A DNA stretch of 64,000 nucleotides from Haematobia irritans (taxonomy: Eukaryota; Arthropoda; Insecta; Diptera; Muscidae), in assembly GCF_050003625.1 (NCBI RefSeq), contig NC_134400.1, positions 51,092,066 to 51,156,065 on the forward strand, given 5' to 3'. The position numbers and the translations under genes were made by a program. A model generated the notes under the pieces. That model saw only the letters and a list, made by a program, of their open reading frames with translations, made no database searches and was not told the origin of the DNA. This document shows, in pieces, positions 43,232 to 56,462 of this stretch (within the stretch, counting starts at the first letter, position 1; every line of letters starts with the position of its first letter).

Positions 43232-44896
43232 AAATCAAACCAGTAAGGAAAGTCTAAAGTCGGGCGGGGCCGACTATATTATACCCTGCACCACTTTGTA
43301 GATCTAAATTTTCGATACCATATCACATCCGTCAAATGTGTTGGGGGCTATATATAAAGGTTTGTCCCAAATATATACATTTAAATATCACTCGATCTGG
43401 ACAGAATTTGATAGACTTCTACAAAATCTATAGACTCAAAATTTAAGTCGGCTAATGCACTAGGGTGTAACACAATGTTAGTAAAAAATATGGGAAACAT
43501 TTAAATCTGAAGCAATTTTAAGGAAACTTCGCAAAAGTTTATTTATGATTTATCGCTCGATATATATGTATTAGAAGTTTAGGAAAATTAGAGTCAATTT
43601 TACAACTTTTGGACTAAGCAGTGGCTTTTACAAAGCAAATGTTGGTATTTTGACCATTTTTGTCGAAATCAGAAAAACATATATATGGGACCTATATCTA
43701 AATCTGAACCGATTTAAACCAAATTTGGCACCCATAGCAACAATGCTAATTCTACTCTCTGTGCAAAACTTCAACTAAATCGGAGTTAAAAATTGGCCTC
43801 TGTGGTCATATGAGTGTAAATCGGGCGAAATCTATATATGGGAGATATATCTAAATCTGAAACGATTTCAACCAAATTTGGCACGCATAGTTACAATGCT
43901 AATCCTACTCCCTGTGCAATATTTCAACTAAATCGGAGTTAAAAATTGGCCTCTGTGGTCATATGAGTGTAAATCGGGCGAAAGCTATATATGGGAGATA
44001 TATCCAAATCTGAACCGATTTCAACCAAATTTGGCACGCATAGTTACAATGCTAATTCTACTCCCTGTGCAAAATTTCAACTAAATCGGAGTTAAAAATT
44101 GGCCTCTGTGGTCATATGAGTGTAAATCGGGTGAAAGCTATATATGGGAGATATATCTAAATCTGAACCGATTTCAACCAAATTTGGCACGCATAGTTAC
44201 AATGCTAATTCTACTCCCCATGCAAAATTTCAACTAAATCGGAGCGAAAAATTGGCCTCTGTGGGCAAATGAGTGTAAATCGGGCGAAAGCTATATATGG
44301 GAGCTATATCTAAATCTGAACCGATTTCAACCAAATTTGGCACGCATAGTTACAATGCTAATTCTACTCCCCATGCAAAATTTCAACTAAATCGGAGCGA
44401 AAAATTTGCCTCTGTGGGCAAATGAGTGTAAATCGGGCGAAAGCTATATATGGGAGCTATATCTAAATCTGAACCGATTTGGCTGATATTTTGCAAGTTT
44501 TTCGAGACCCATAAAATATTCGAATGTACGGAATTTGAGGAAGATCGGTTGATATACACGCCAATTATGACCAGATCGGTGAAAAATATATATGGCAGCT
44601 ATATCTAAATCTAAACCGATTTTTTCCAAAATCAATAGGGATCGTCTTTGAGCCGAAACAGGACCCTATACAAAATGTTAGGACAATCGGACTAAAACTG
44701 CGAGCTGTACTTTGCACACAAAACTACATCAACAGACAGACAGACAGACAGACGGACAGACAGACAGACGGACATCGCTAAATCGACTCAGAATTTAATT
44801 ACTAAAAGGTTTGTCTATGATTACTCCTTCTTGGCGTTACATACAAATGCACAAACTTATTATACCCTGTACCACAGTAGTGGTGAAGGGTATAAA
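43232..44896 (+). mobile_element. A element, single complete copy
   Basis: Starts CCAGTAAGGAAAGTC with the 5' module, has five or so 153-bp modules, a 63-codon frame (44444-44635 minus), a short GACAGACGGACAG tract (44733-44774) and terminal hairpin to GGGTATAA. It defines the element ends, because the empty site is known. Confidence 0.9.
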
Positions 44897-46747
44897 AAGA
44901 TCGATCCAATTCGTATATAATTCAGTTTGACAAAGTAGACATAAAATTTTTACAAAATTTTCTACAGAAATTAAATTTTAACAAAATTTTCTATAGAAAT
45001 AAAATTTTCACAAAATTTTCTATAGAAATAAAAATTTTCACAAAATTTTCTATAGAAATAAAAATTTTGACAAAATTTTCTATAGAAAGAAGATTTTGAC
45101 AAAAATTTCTACAGAAATAAAATTTTAACAAAATTTTCTATAGAAATAAATTTTTACAAAATTTTCTATGGAAATAAAATCTTGGTAGATTATTTTTGGC
45201 TCGAGTGGCAACCATGATTATAAACCGAATAAAATTTGAACAAAATTTTCTATAGAAATACAATTTTGACAACATTTTCTATAGAAATAAAATTTTGACA
45301 ATAATGAAAATTTTATTATGAACCGAATAAAATTTTAACAAAATTTTCTCTAGAAATAAAATTTTGACAAAATTTTCTATAGAAACAAAATTTTGGTAGA
45401 TTATTTTTGGCTCTAGTGGCAACCATGATTATGAACCGATATGGACCAATTTTTGTGTGATTGGACCAATTTTGGTATGGTTGTTAGCGACCATATACTA
45501 ACACCACGTTCCTAATTTGAGCCGGATTGGATGAATTTTGCTCCTCCAAGAGGCTCCGGAGGTCAAATCTGGAGAACGTTTTATATGGGGGCTATATATA
45601 ATTATGGACCGATATGGACCAATTCTGCCACGGTTGTTAAAGATCATATACTAACACCATGTTCCAAATTACAACCGGATTGGATGAAATTTGCTTCTCT
45701 TGGAGACTTCGCAAGCAAATCTGGGGATCGGTTTATATGGGGGCTATATATAATTATGAACCGATGTGGACCAATTTTTGCATGGTTGTTAGAGACCATA
45801 TACCAATATCATGTACCAAATTTCAGGCGGATCGGATGAAATTTGCTTCTCTTTGAGGCTCCGCAACCCAAATCTGGGGATCGGTTTATATGGGCGCTAT
45901 ATATAATTATGGACCGATGTGGACCAATTTTTGCACGGTTGTTAGAGACCATATACCAATACCATGTACCAAATTTCAGCCGGATCGGATGCAATTTGCT
46001 TCTCTTTGAGGCTTCGCAAGCCAAATCTGGAGATCGGTTTATATGGGGTCTATATATAATTATGGACCGATGTGGACCAATTTTTGCATGGTTGTTAGAG
46101 ACCATATACCAACATCATGTACCAAATTTCAGGCGGATCGGATGAAATTTGCGTCTCTTTGAGGCTCCGCAACCCAAATCTGGGGATCGGTTTATATGGG
46201 CGCTATATATAATTATGGACCGATGTGGACCAATTTTTGCACGGTTGTTAGAGACCATATACCAATACCATGTACCAAATTTCAGCCGGATCGGATGAAA
46301 TTTGCTTCTCTTTGAGGCTCCGCAAGCCAAATCTGGTGATCGGTTTATATGGGGGCTATATATGATTATGGACCGATGTACCAAATTTCAGCCGGATCGG
46401 ATGAAATATGCTTCTCTTAGGGGCTCCACAAGCCAAATCTGGGGATCGGTTTATATGGGGGCTATATATAATTAAGGACCGATATGGACCAATTTTTGCA
46501 TGGTTGTTAGAGACCATATACCAACATCATGTACCAAATTTCAGCCGGATCGGATGAAATTTGCTTCTCTTTGAGGCTCGGCAAGCCAAATCTGGGGATC
46601 GGTTCATATGGGGGCTATATATAATTATGGACCGATGTGAACCAATTTTTGCACGGTTGTTAGAGACCATATACCAACACCATGTACCAAATTTCAGCCG
46701 GATCGGATGAAATTTGCTTCTCTTTTAGGCTCCGCAAGCCAAATCTG

Positions 46748-47709
46748 CACGCTCACAAAAAATCGCTTCTGTAACATATACTCCCAAACATATTTTGCTT
46801 CAAGCATATACATTTTTGGGTATTGCCCAAACATTTATATGTTTGATCTCTTCCAATATATAATATGTTTGAAAGCATATTGGTCTAAACAATATATGTT
46901 TGGGTAGCCTAAGTTCCAAACATTTTGTATTTTTGCATCCAAATTCAATAATGTTGTCTTCCAAAACAACAATATGTTATTATATGAACATATAATATGT
47001 TTGGAAGCATTTTGCACCCAAAATTATTATATGCTTAAAAAAAAATTCTCAAAATTTTATTTATTTATTTATATATTTACAATCATAATGAATTATGAAA
47101 ATAAACAGGTAATATAGGTGCTGACAACATAGGTTTTCGACCTGAATGCTCAAAATTTTGTTTCTGCCCAATTGTATATTCCCCCACATCTTTCGCACTT
47201 CCACGAGATTTTTTAGTTCTTAGCACCTTTTTCTGTAATACAAACATTGTAGAAGAAATTATTCAATTGTATGATTTTTTTATTTTAATTTTACCTTTTG
47301 CCGGACGGGGATTCGAACAGCGGACCACACAGTTTGTAAGGATCAAAGAAGTAGCTGATCAATTGCCCAAGGAAAAATAAAATGTTAATTTTGTAATAAC
47401 AAGCAACAACCACCAACTTAATTCAATATCGCTCCCTGTTAAATAGCGCTCCAAGCTACTAAACACATATATGTTTATAGGCTATTTCTAAATTAATATA
47501 TGTTTGCATCCAAGCATATTATATTTACAAACATTTTATGTCCCAAACATAATATGTTCTAACATATTAACATATATGTCCCAAACATGTTATGCTAGTT
47601 TATGAACATTATATGCTTGCACTCAAAAATATTGTGTTTAAAAATTTGTGTTCCAAACATATAATGTTTATAGCCAAACATATGAAAAACAGTCTTTTTC
47701 AACCGTGTG
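46748..47709 (+). mobile_element. C element, deleted form
   Basis: Ends CACGCTCACAAAAAATCGC and GTCTTTTTCAACCGTGTG. It splits the B sequence CCAAATCT(G)|GGGATCGG, whose intact form occurs many times nearby. It is nearly the reverse complement of 28032-28998 over its length. Worn type 2 tRNA-like part at 47299-47360, minus. No TA is seen at this junction, unlike other C copies. Confidence 0.75.
47299..47360 (-). pseudogene. Degraded tRNA-like sequence, type 2
   Basis: Minus-strand GTGGTCCGCTGTTCGAATCC as in 28383-28442. Confidence 0.5.
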
Positions 47710-48136
47710 GGGATCGGTTTATATGGGGGCTATTTATATTTAGGGACCGATGTGGACCAATTTTTGCATGGTTATTGGAGACCATATATCAACACCATAT
47801 ACGAAATTTCAGCCGGATTGGATGAAATATGCTTCTGTTAGAGGCTCCACAAGCCAAATCTGAGGGTCCCTTTATATGGGGGCTATTCGTAAAAGTGGAC
47901 CGATATGACCCGACCTACATCGATAACAACTACTTGTGCCAAGTTTCAAGTCGATAGCTTGTTTCGTTCGGAAGTTAGCGTGATTTCAACGGATGGACGG
48001 ACATGCTCAGATCAACTCAGAATTTCACCACGACCCAGAATATATATACTTTATGGGGTCTTAGAGCAATATTTCGATGTGTTACAAACGGAATGACAAA
48101 GTTAATGTACCCCATCCTATGATGGAGGGTATAAAA

Positions 48137-48489
48137 AGAGAGCAATTTCTGTGAAACGGCTTGTATTTTGTTTCCGAAAACTGTTTTATGATAAGGCTAA
48201 AAATTTGATGATTATTATTTAATTTGAATATTAGAATGAGTATTCGGAGTAAAGAGAATAGACATTCGGAACCAAGAGAATAGGTAGTTGTTTTCGCCTT
48301 GAGAGCAGCATTGTGGGGACATGTGTTTTGTTTATCATTTTGGCATTATGGGCACAATTTTTTCTTGGTTCGTTAAAAGAAATCGGAACGTACGACGAGC
48401 AAGTCCAAATATTCAGGCAAAGGAAATTAAAAAAAAAAAACGGTTTAAAATATACAACAGTTACAAAGGGATCTTCATAAAAATAACGA
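48137..48489. other. Unassigned gap
   Basis: About 350 bp with no repeat I can place. Overlapping short frames on both strands are not recognised. Confidence 0.4.
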
Positions 48490-49146
48490 ACGAGCACTAT
48501 ACTCTTGTTAGAGTTGGGACAGAAAAATGAAAAAAGGAGGAAATAGTGAAAAATTAAACAGTAAAATGTATAAAAACAAAGTTTAGTTCCTCTTTATTAA
48601 TAAGTAGTCCAAGAGGAGTTGACGGATACCTTCAAATAAAAAAGCGGGCATTAAGTTCGAGTTTTGCAGCTAAAACAATTGAAAATGTTTATTTTCTTTA
48701 AAATGAATTATTAAAGACAAGTAAAAGGCAAAACAGGGAAATTTTAGAGCGATAATGCCAACTTAATACCGGCCTTAAAGGTGAAAATAAAATTAAGTAC
48801 AAAACGCGATAAGTTTTAAATGCATTTAAAATGGTGTTAAATGCTAGTAAAAAACTGCACATGCCTAAATAAATTTATGTGTATATTATACAATTATTTA
48901 TGTATGTTTATACTCGACTCCACGTTCTTCTTTTGTTAGAGTTTTTGAATTCCCTCCAAAATTTCAAACTTTTATACCAAAAACAGTTTTTGTTACAAAA
49001 TTGTTATTTTTACAATAAAAAATAATATTTTATCCAAAAGCTCTGTCCATTTCGTTTATATCAAACACTGTTTCTGACTGTAATTCTTTAATAACCCACA
49101 TTTCGAAGTTTCATTATAAAAAGTTAATTTAAAAAAAATATTGTTC

Positions 49147-49220
49147 GGTCGGAGCAGGGATTGAACCCACGACCCTTTGCATGCAAGACAGACATGCTAA
49201 TCACTGCTCCACGTGGCCAA
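49147..49220 (-). pseudogene. tRNA-like sequence, type 1
   Basis: Minus GGCCACGTGGAGCAGTG and GTGGGTTCAATCCCTGC. Confidence 0.6.
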
Positions 49221-49303
49221 CAATTGTATGTTCCTGTTAAATATTGTTATATTTGCATGCGCTCGTGGGCGCTGCAAACTATGCTACATAAATTTAACTT
49301 ATA

Positions 49304-49369
49304 ACGTGGATAGTGTGTTGGCTTACAAACTGTATGGTCCTCGGTTCGATTCTCCGTCCAGGCGAAAGG
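49304..49369 (+). pseudogene. tRNA-like sequence, type 2, A box lost
   Basis: GTGGATAGTGTGTTGG to GGTTCGATTCTCC and GTCCAGGCG. The first bases, including most of the A box, are deleted (AACTTATAACGTGG). Confidence 0.55.
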
Positions 49370-50775
49370 TAAAATGTAAAAAATATATAAAATTGAATAA
49401 TTTCTTCAACATTATTTGTATTACAGAAAAAGGTGCCAAGAACTAAAAAAAAATCGTTGTAGTGAAAATTATATTAGGGAATGAGCACAATCTTCTTTGG
49501 GGAAAATTCTTCCAAGCATATAATATTTTTCAAAATGCTTCCAAACATATAATATGTTCAAAAAAAAACAAACATATTAATGTTTTGGCAGTATCCAATA
49601 ATATATGTGCTTCCTGCAAAATATGTTTGGAACATATGTTAGAGAAGCGATTTTTTTTTTAGGGTGTAGGTTTCATTTTTACTTTGAAGTATCTGCTATA
49701 ATTCGGATATTTAAACTGAATTTTATTTGTACGTGTATACCTTTATTACTACATCGCCAAAAAAGAATGAACAAGTATATACGGCCGTCAGATCGGCCAC
49801 GCCGAAGCTTATGTACCCTCCACCATGGATTGCGTAGAAACTTCTACTGAAGACTGTCATCCACAATCGAAATTCTTGGATTGCGCTAACACTTGCCGAT
49901 GGCAAGGTATCTTAAAACTTCCTAACACTGTCTTCTAAATTGCAAGGTAGTCCATACGTGGTATATATTAAACTAAACAAGTATGTTATATACGGTCGTG
50001 AGTCTACAAATAGTTACGAATCGATATGGACTTTTGCACGGTACGTAGACAGCCAGAATTGAAATATGGAGGTCGTTATATGTGGGCTATATACAATTAT
50101 GAACTTGATATGGACCAATTTTTGTATGATTGGGGATCGATTTATCTGAGGGCTATATATAACTATAGACCGAGATGGACCTAGTTAGGCATGGTTCTTA
50201 ATGGTCATGTTCTAGCACAATGTACCAAATTTCAACTGACTCGGAGGAAATTTACTCCTCCAAGAGGCTCAAAAACCAAATCTCGGGATCGGTTTATATG
50301 GGGGCTATATATAATTATGGTCCGATGTGGACCAATTTTTGCATGGTCATTAGAGACCATATACACCCTCAAACATTTATATATTTGATTGTCCAAACAT
50401 TTATATATTTGATTTCTTCCAATATATAATATGTTTGAAAACATATTCGTCTAAACAATATAATATGTTTGGGTAGTCTAAGTTCCAAACATTATGTATT
50501 TTTCCATCCAAATTCAATAATGTTGTCTTCCAAAAAACTATATGTTATTATGTGAACATATAATATGTTAGGAAACATTTTGAACCCAAAAATATTATAT
50601 GCTTAGAAGAATTTTCTTCCAAAGCACAATGCTCAAAAATTTTTTTCTACCTAATTGTATATTCCCTCACATTTTTCTCACTTCCACGAGTTTTTTAGTT
50701 CTTAGCACCTTTTTCTGTAATACAAACATTGTAGAAGAAATTATTCAATTTTATAATTTTTTAAGTTTTACCTTT

Positions 50776-50847
50776 TGCCGGACGGGGATTCGAACAGCAG
50801 ACCACACAGTTTGTAAGCCAGCACACTATCCACTGGGCTACGTAGCT
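50776..50847 (-). pseudogene. tRNA-like sequence, type 2
   Basis: Minus TAGCCCAGTGGATAGTGTG (perfect A-box form) and TGTTCGAATCCCC. Confidence 0.65.
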
Positions 50848-50953
50848 GATATGATCATCAACAGATAATTATTGTTATAAGTTATATTTATCTAGCATAG
50901 CTTGCGGCGCCCACGAGCCGATGCAAACATAACATTGTTAAATATACATTTGT

Positions 50954-51028
50954 TGGCGACGTGTAGCAGTGGTTGGTACGTCCGCCTTGCATGCCAAGGG
51001 TCCTGGGTTCAATCCCTGCTTCGACCGA
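50954..51028 (+). pseudogene. tRNA-like sequence, type 1
   Basis: GGCGACGTGTAGCAGTGG, then CTGGGTTCAATCCCTGC and TTCGACC. About 106 bp from the divergent type 2 copy. Confidence 0.65.
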
Positions 51029-51387
51029 CACCAATTTTTCTTTTTATTTTTTGTATACAATATTTTTTTACATATATTCCAGATACGTTCGGAATATCCC
51101 GAAAAGGTGTTCAACATTACTTACTACTATATTAAATTTTTACTACGAAACTGTAAAGTGTGTCTTATAAAAGACTTAAAGTCAAAAAAGAACAGTGCTT
51201 GATATAAACGAAATGGACTGAGTTCAAATCATATATTATTTTTTTGATGCAAAATAAAAATTTTGTAACAAAAAAGGCTTATGTACACAAGTTTGAAATT
51301 TTCGAAGAAATTCAAAACCTCTTACAAAAGAAGAACGTGAAGTCGAGTATATATATATAAATATTTTTCCATCGAATCCTAAGGTTA

Positions 51388-51466
51388 ACGATAACCATTC
51401 AAAAGCACATCATATTTAAATTCTAAGGTTAACGATAACCATTCAAAAGCACATCATATTTAAATT
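51388..51466. repeat. 43-bp direct duplication with GGTTAACGATAACC
   Basis: CTAAGGTTAACGATAACC with the following ATTCAAAAGCACATCATA occurs twice, back to back. The word GGTTAACGATAACC is an imperfect palindrome. Confidence 0.8.
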
Positions 51467-52706
51467 CTAAACAGTAATTTTACAACCAGCACATAAATTT
51501 ATTTTGGTGTGAACAATTGTTTGCTAGCATGTAGCACTATTAATTTAGAAATACAAATAAATATGAATTTTTATTAACGAATAATTTTGTACTTAATTTA
51601 ATTCTTAAGGCCTGTAAAAACTTGGCATTATCGCGTTAAAATGACCATATTTACCCTTTTACTTTTCTTTAATAATTTATTTTAAAGAAAATAAACTCAT
51701 TCAATTGTTGCTTTGGATCATTCCCCACCATGTTATAATACAATTTACCGAAAAAAGTTATAATGTTATTCTGGTTTTACCGATTCAAGTTTTGACGCTA
51801 AAATGAAAAATAATTTTAGCGGCAAAACTCGAACTGGACTACTCATTAATAAAGAGGAACTAATCTTTGTTTTTATAGATCTTACTGTTTAATTTTTCAC
51901 TGTTTCCCAAACATGTTATGCTAGTTTATGAACATTATATGTTTGCACTTAAAAATATTGTGTTTAAAAAATTGAGTTCCAAACATATCATTTTTACACC
52001 CAAACATATGAAAAGCAGTCTTTTTCGTCCGTGTACTAACACCATGTACCAAATTTCAGCCGGATCGGATGAAATTTGCTTCCCTTAGAGGCTCCGCAAG
52101 CCAAATCGGGGGATCGGTTTATATGGGGGCTATATATAATTATTGGCCGATGTGGACCAATTTTTGCATTTTTGTTAGAGGCTATATACCAACACCATGT
52201 ACCAAATTTCAGCCGGATCGAATGAAATTTGCTTCTGATAGATGCTCCGCAAGCCAAACGGGGGATCGGTTTATATGGGGGCTATATATAATTATGGATC
52301 GATGTGGACCAATTTTTGCATGGTTGTTAGAGACCATATACTCATACTATGTACCAAATTTCAGCCGGATCGGATGAAATTTGCTGCTCTTAGAGGGTCC
52401 GCAAACCAAATCTGGGGATCGGTTCATATGTGGGCCATACGGAAAAGTAGGCCGATATGGCTCGTTTGTAACACCGTCGGACCTACATCAATAATAACTA
52501 CTTGTGCCATGTTTGAAGTGGATAGCTTGTTTCGTTCGGAAGTTAGCGTGATTTCAACAGACGGAGGGACATGCTTAGAACGACTCAGAATTTTACCACG
52601 ACCCAGAATATATATACTTTATGGGGTCTTAGAGCAATATTTCGATGTGTTACAAACGGAATGACAAAGTTAATATACCCCCCATCCTATGGTAGAGGGT
52701 ATAAAA

Positions 52707-53093
52707 ATCGATAAAAGAGCTCTGCATCCTAACTGCACCCAAAATGAAAACCTACCTTCCTCCGGAACGAAAATTTAGACAAAACAAATTCAAGTACATA
52801 CAAGTATTTTCTTTTAGAGCAACTTAATCGCAATTTATGATAAGCGATGCAACCACGCCGAAAAAAGTTGCATAGTAGTTAAATTTTATTATTTTTTTCG
52901 AAATTGTCCTTTTGTAAGTATGTCTCAAACTTTTTATGAATTAAACGTGGGTATAAAATTCAATGACCGTACTCATAAGTTCAATATTCTAACATATGAG
53001 AGGGAGCAATTTCGTGAGTTGTAGTTGAAAAGTGCATTAAGAACATAAATAAATGTTCGTGCTTTTAACAAGAGACAGACAAATTCAAATTAA
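52707..53093. other. Spacer with decayed J-like MITE words
   Basis: AAGTATGTCTCAAACTTTTT, TTAAACGTGGGTATAAAATT and CAATGACCGTAC at 52915-52975 resemble 54735-54790. Otherwise unassigned. Confidence 0.45.
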
Positions 53094-56000
53094 AACAAGT
53101 AAGGAAAGTCTAAAGTCGGGCGGGGTCGACTATATTATACCCTGCACCACTTTGTAGATCTAAATTTTCGATACCATGTCACATCTGTCAAATGTATTGG
53201 GGGCTATATATAAAGGTTTGTCCCAAATACATACATTTAAATATCACTCGATCTGGACAGAATTTGATAGACTTCTACAAAATCTATAGACTCAAAATTT
53301 AAGTCGGCTAACGCACTGAGGTGGAACACAATGTTAGTAAAAAAATATGGGAAACATTTAAATCTAAAGCAATTTTAAGGAAACTTCGCAAAAGTTTTTA
53401 TTTATGATTTATCGCTCGATATATATGTATTAGAATTTTAGGAAAATTAGAGTCAATTTTACAACTTTTCGACTAAGCAGTGGCGATTTAACAAGGAAAA
53501 TTTTGGTATTTTGACCATTTTTGTCGAAATCAGAAAAACATATATATGGGAGCTATATCTAAAACTGAACCGATTTCAACCAAATTTGGCACGCATAGCT
53601 ACAATGCTAATTCTACTCCCTGTGCAAAACTTCAATCAAATTGGGGTAAAATTGTGGCTTCTGGGACCGTATTAGTTTATATCGGGCGAAAGATATATAT
53701 GGGAGCTATATCTAAATCTGAACCGATTTCAACCAAATTTGGCACGCATAGCTACAATGCTAATTCTACTCCCTGTGCAAAATTTCAATCAAATTGGGGT
53801 AAAACTCTGGCTTCTGGGACCGTATTAGTTTATATCGGGCGAAAGATATATGTGGGAGCTATATATAAATCTGAACCGATTTCAATAAAATTTGGCACAC
53901 TTGACTATATACTAATTGTTCTTCCTGTGCAAAATTTTAAGCAAATTATGGTAAAACTCTGGCTTCTAGGGCCATATAAGTCCATATCGGGCGAAATATA
54001 TATATATGGGAGCTATATCTAAATCTGAACCGATTTCTTCCAAAATTAATAGGGTTCTATTCTGAGCCAAAACACATATTTGTGCCAAATTTGAAGTGCG
54101 ACCTAGACTTTGATTACAAAAATGTGTTCACGGACAGACGGACATGGCTATATCGACTCAGGAGCCCACCCTGAGCATTTTTGCCAAAGACACCATGTCT
54201 CTATCTCGTCTCCTTCTGGGTAATGCAAACATATGCACTATCTTATAATACCCTGTTCCACATTGTGGCGCAGGGTATAAATATGGGAAATATGAAGCGA
54301 GAGAAATTTTAATGCAATTGTACAAAAGAGCATTTATGATTTACCAGGCGATACTTATGTATTCGAGATTTAAGACCATTTGAGTAACATTTGCAATTTT
54401 TGCTACTAAGCAGTGACGATTTTACAAGGATATTGGTTAGATCTTGCCAAGATATGTAGTCAAGGGTGGGTTGTGATACATTATTTGGTCAAGTCGGGCG
54501 ACTTGGAGCCTTATTTAAAAATCAACCGTTCTGTGGAAAGTCTGGCATTACAGTGTGTAGGATATGACTAAGATATGGGGAAATCATCACAAACTTTTGT
54601 GCACAGAAAAAAGTTTCCTAAGTTAAACTAATGCTAAATTTAACTAAGTTAAACTAACGCTAAATTTAACTTATTTATTTTATTATTCTTTTCGAAATTT
54701 TCTACAGCTTAATGAAATCATACCTTTTTTAAGTATGTCTCAAAAATTTTATGAACTAAACGTGGGTATATAGTTCAATGACCGTACACATAACTTCAAT
54801 ATGAACTAAAGCAAACGAAGATTTTCGTACGATTCCCAAAAATAGTAAGAATGAACTACTGTATGGTTAAAATGGTGATGAATTGGCGCCAATGATTTTC
54901 TTCTTTATTTTTAGTTAATTTTTTCTTCTATGAGAGGATGTATTTTCGTGAACTGCAGTTAAAAAGTACAACAGGGCATTACATTTTCCTGGTTTTAACA
55001 ACGCTTGGAAATCTCAAAATGTGGAGCAAAATTTAGTTCAATTTTCGTGCGAAGTAGTTCATTCTTCTATTAAAAAACAGTTCACTTTTTTCGGTGTTTA
55101 AGTGTGGAAATTTGGCTATATTTTTATATACCGGAAGAACGAATATATGGAGGCTTTATCTAAATCTGAACCAAATTAGATCAAACTTGAACTTGACACA
55201 CTTAAATATCATATTAAATATAGTCTCCGTGGAAACTATGCAGTCAATTGGAGGAAAATCCCATTGAAAATGGGTCTAAAATATGAAATAGTCTACCATA
55301 TTTTCCCAACTCTGGTGTACATATATATGGGAGCTATATATATAATCTGAACCGATTTCGACTAAATTTGAAATGCATAGTTTGAATAATAATTCTGCTA
55401 TCTCTGCAAACTTTCACGTAAATGGGAGTATAACTCTGGCTCCGTGGTCATTTGAGTGTAAATCGGGCGAAAGATATATATCTAAATCTGAGCCGATTTC
55501 AACCAAATTTGACACACTTACCGATACTGTTAAACGTACTCCTTGTGCAAAAGTTGAAGCAATTCATGGCTTTAGAGGCCATATAAGTCCAAATCGGGCG
55601 AAATATATATATGGGAGCTATATCTAAATCTGAATCGATTTTAACCAAATTTGGCACACATAACGATACCATTAAACGTACATCTCGGTTAAAATTTGAA
55701 GTAAATCACGACAAAACTCTGGATTTTGATGACATATAAGTGCAAATCGGGCGAAAGATATATGGGAGCTATATCTAAATCTGAACCGATTTCAACCAAA
55801 TTTGATACACTTACCGATACTATTAAAGGTACTACTTGTGCAAAATTTGAACTAAATCACGACAAAACTCTAGCTTTTGAGGCCATATAAGTGCAAATCG
55901 TACGAAAGATATATATGGGAGCTATATCTAAATCTGAGCCGATTTCAATCAAATTTACTAAGTATTGGTAGAATGTCAATTCTACTCTTTGTGCAAAATT

Positions 56001-56462
56001 TCACGAAAATCGCTAGTAAACTTTGTCCTCTGTGGTCATACGGGTCTAAATCGGACGAAAGATCTATATGGGTGCTATATCTAAATCTGAACCGATTTGG
56101 CTGATATTTTGCAAGTTTTTCGAAACTCATAAATTATTCGGATGTACTGAATTTGAAGGACATAGGTTGATAAACACCCCAATTATAACCAGATCGGGGA
56201 TAAATATATATGGCAGCTATATCTAAATCTGAACCGATTTTTTCCAAAATTAATAGCGATTGTCTTTTTCCCAAAAAACGACCCTATGTCAAATTTGAAG
56301 GCGATCGGACTTAAGCTGCGACCTGACAGACGGACAACGCTAAATCGACTCAAAGATGATCGGTATACTAAACGATGGGTCTCAGACTTTTCCTTCTTGG
56401 CGTTACATACAAATGCACAAACTTATTATACCCTGTACCACAGTAGTGGTGAAGGGTATAAC
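53094..56462 (+). repeat. A element with a second body in tandem
   Basis: 5' module AACAAGTAAGGAAAGTC, first body to the hairpin at about 54245-54281, then directly AATATGGGAAATATGAAGCG starts a second body without a 5' module, ending in a hairpin at 56432-56462. The second body is interrupted by a J MITE (54602-55096). The 158-aa frame at 53546-54022 is made of 51-residue repeats. Confidence 0.8.
54602..55096. mobile_element. J-family MITE, copy 2
   Basis: CACAGAAAAAAGTTTCC to AACAGTTCACTTTTTTCGGTG. It interrupts A sequence whose intact form (TTTTGTGTAAAATGTGGG) is at about 60574. Shares GGCGCCAATGATTTTC and the complement of 62930-63090. Confidence 0.7.

Larger units (their letters stand above)
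43035..48136 (+). mobile_element. B element expanded by an A and a C insertion
   Basis: 5' ACAAGTATATACGGCCG to TTAAATCAAA, then the A element (43232-44896). It resumes with AAAAGATCGATCCAAT, 29-bp repeats (44935-45400) and eight or so 153-bp modules (45500-46747). The C element follows (46748-47709), then the last module and tail to GGAGGGTATAA. The copy at 39182 has an uninterrupted junction TTAAATCAAAAAAGATCC, showing A arrived after B. Confidence 0.88.
48490..49666. mobile_element. C element with a tRNA-like pair
   Basis: Core words TTCTTCTTTTGTTAGAGTTT, ATTTCGTTTATATCAAACAC and ACAGAAAAAGGTGCCAAG. Right end GAAGCGATTTTTTTTTTAGG, then GTG before TA (49667-49668). The left end is not certain: GTTAGAGTTGGGACAG at about 48508 matches 24410. 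It carries type 1 (49147-49220, minus) and a truncated type 2 (49304-49369, plus). Confidence 0.65.
50364..52033 (-). mobile_element. C element, longest copy, with tRNA-like pair
   Basis: 1670 bp, from CACCCTCAAACATTTATA to AAAGCAGTCTTTTTCGTCCG plus TG, with TA at 50362-50363 and 52034-52035. The target GACCATATACTAACACC is intact in other B copies. Type 2 (50776-50847, minus) and type 1 (50954-51028, plus) tRNA-like sequences diverge. It contains a tandem of CTAAGGTTAACGATAACC at 51380-51460. No transposase frame. Confidence 0.8.
49767..52706 (+). mobile_element. B element split by a large C element
   Basis: 5' ACAAGTATATACGGCCG (49770), module to 49980, modified modules (50000-50360), C element (50364-52033), three more 153-bp modules and the tail to GGTAGAGGGTATAA. 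It lacks the 29-bp repeat block. A second worn start AACAAGTATGTTATATACGG lies at 49977. Confidence 0.8.
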
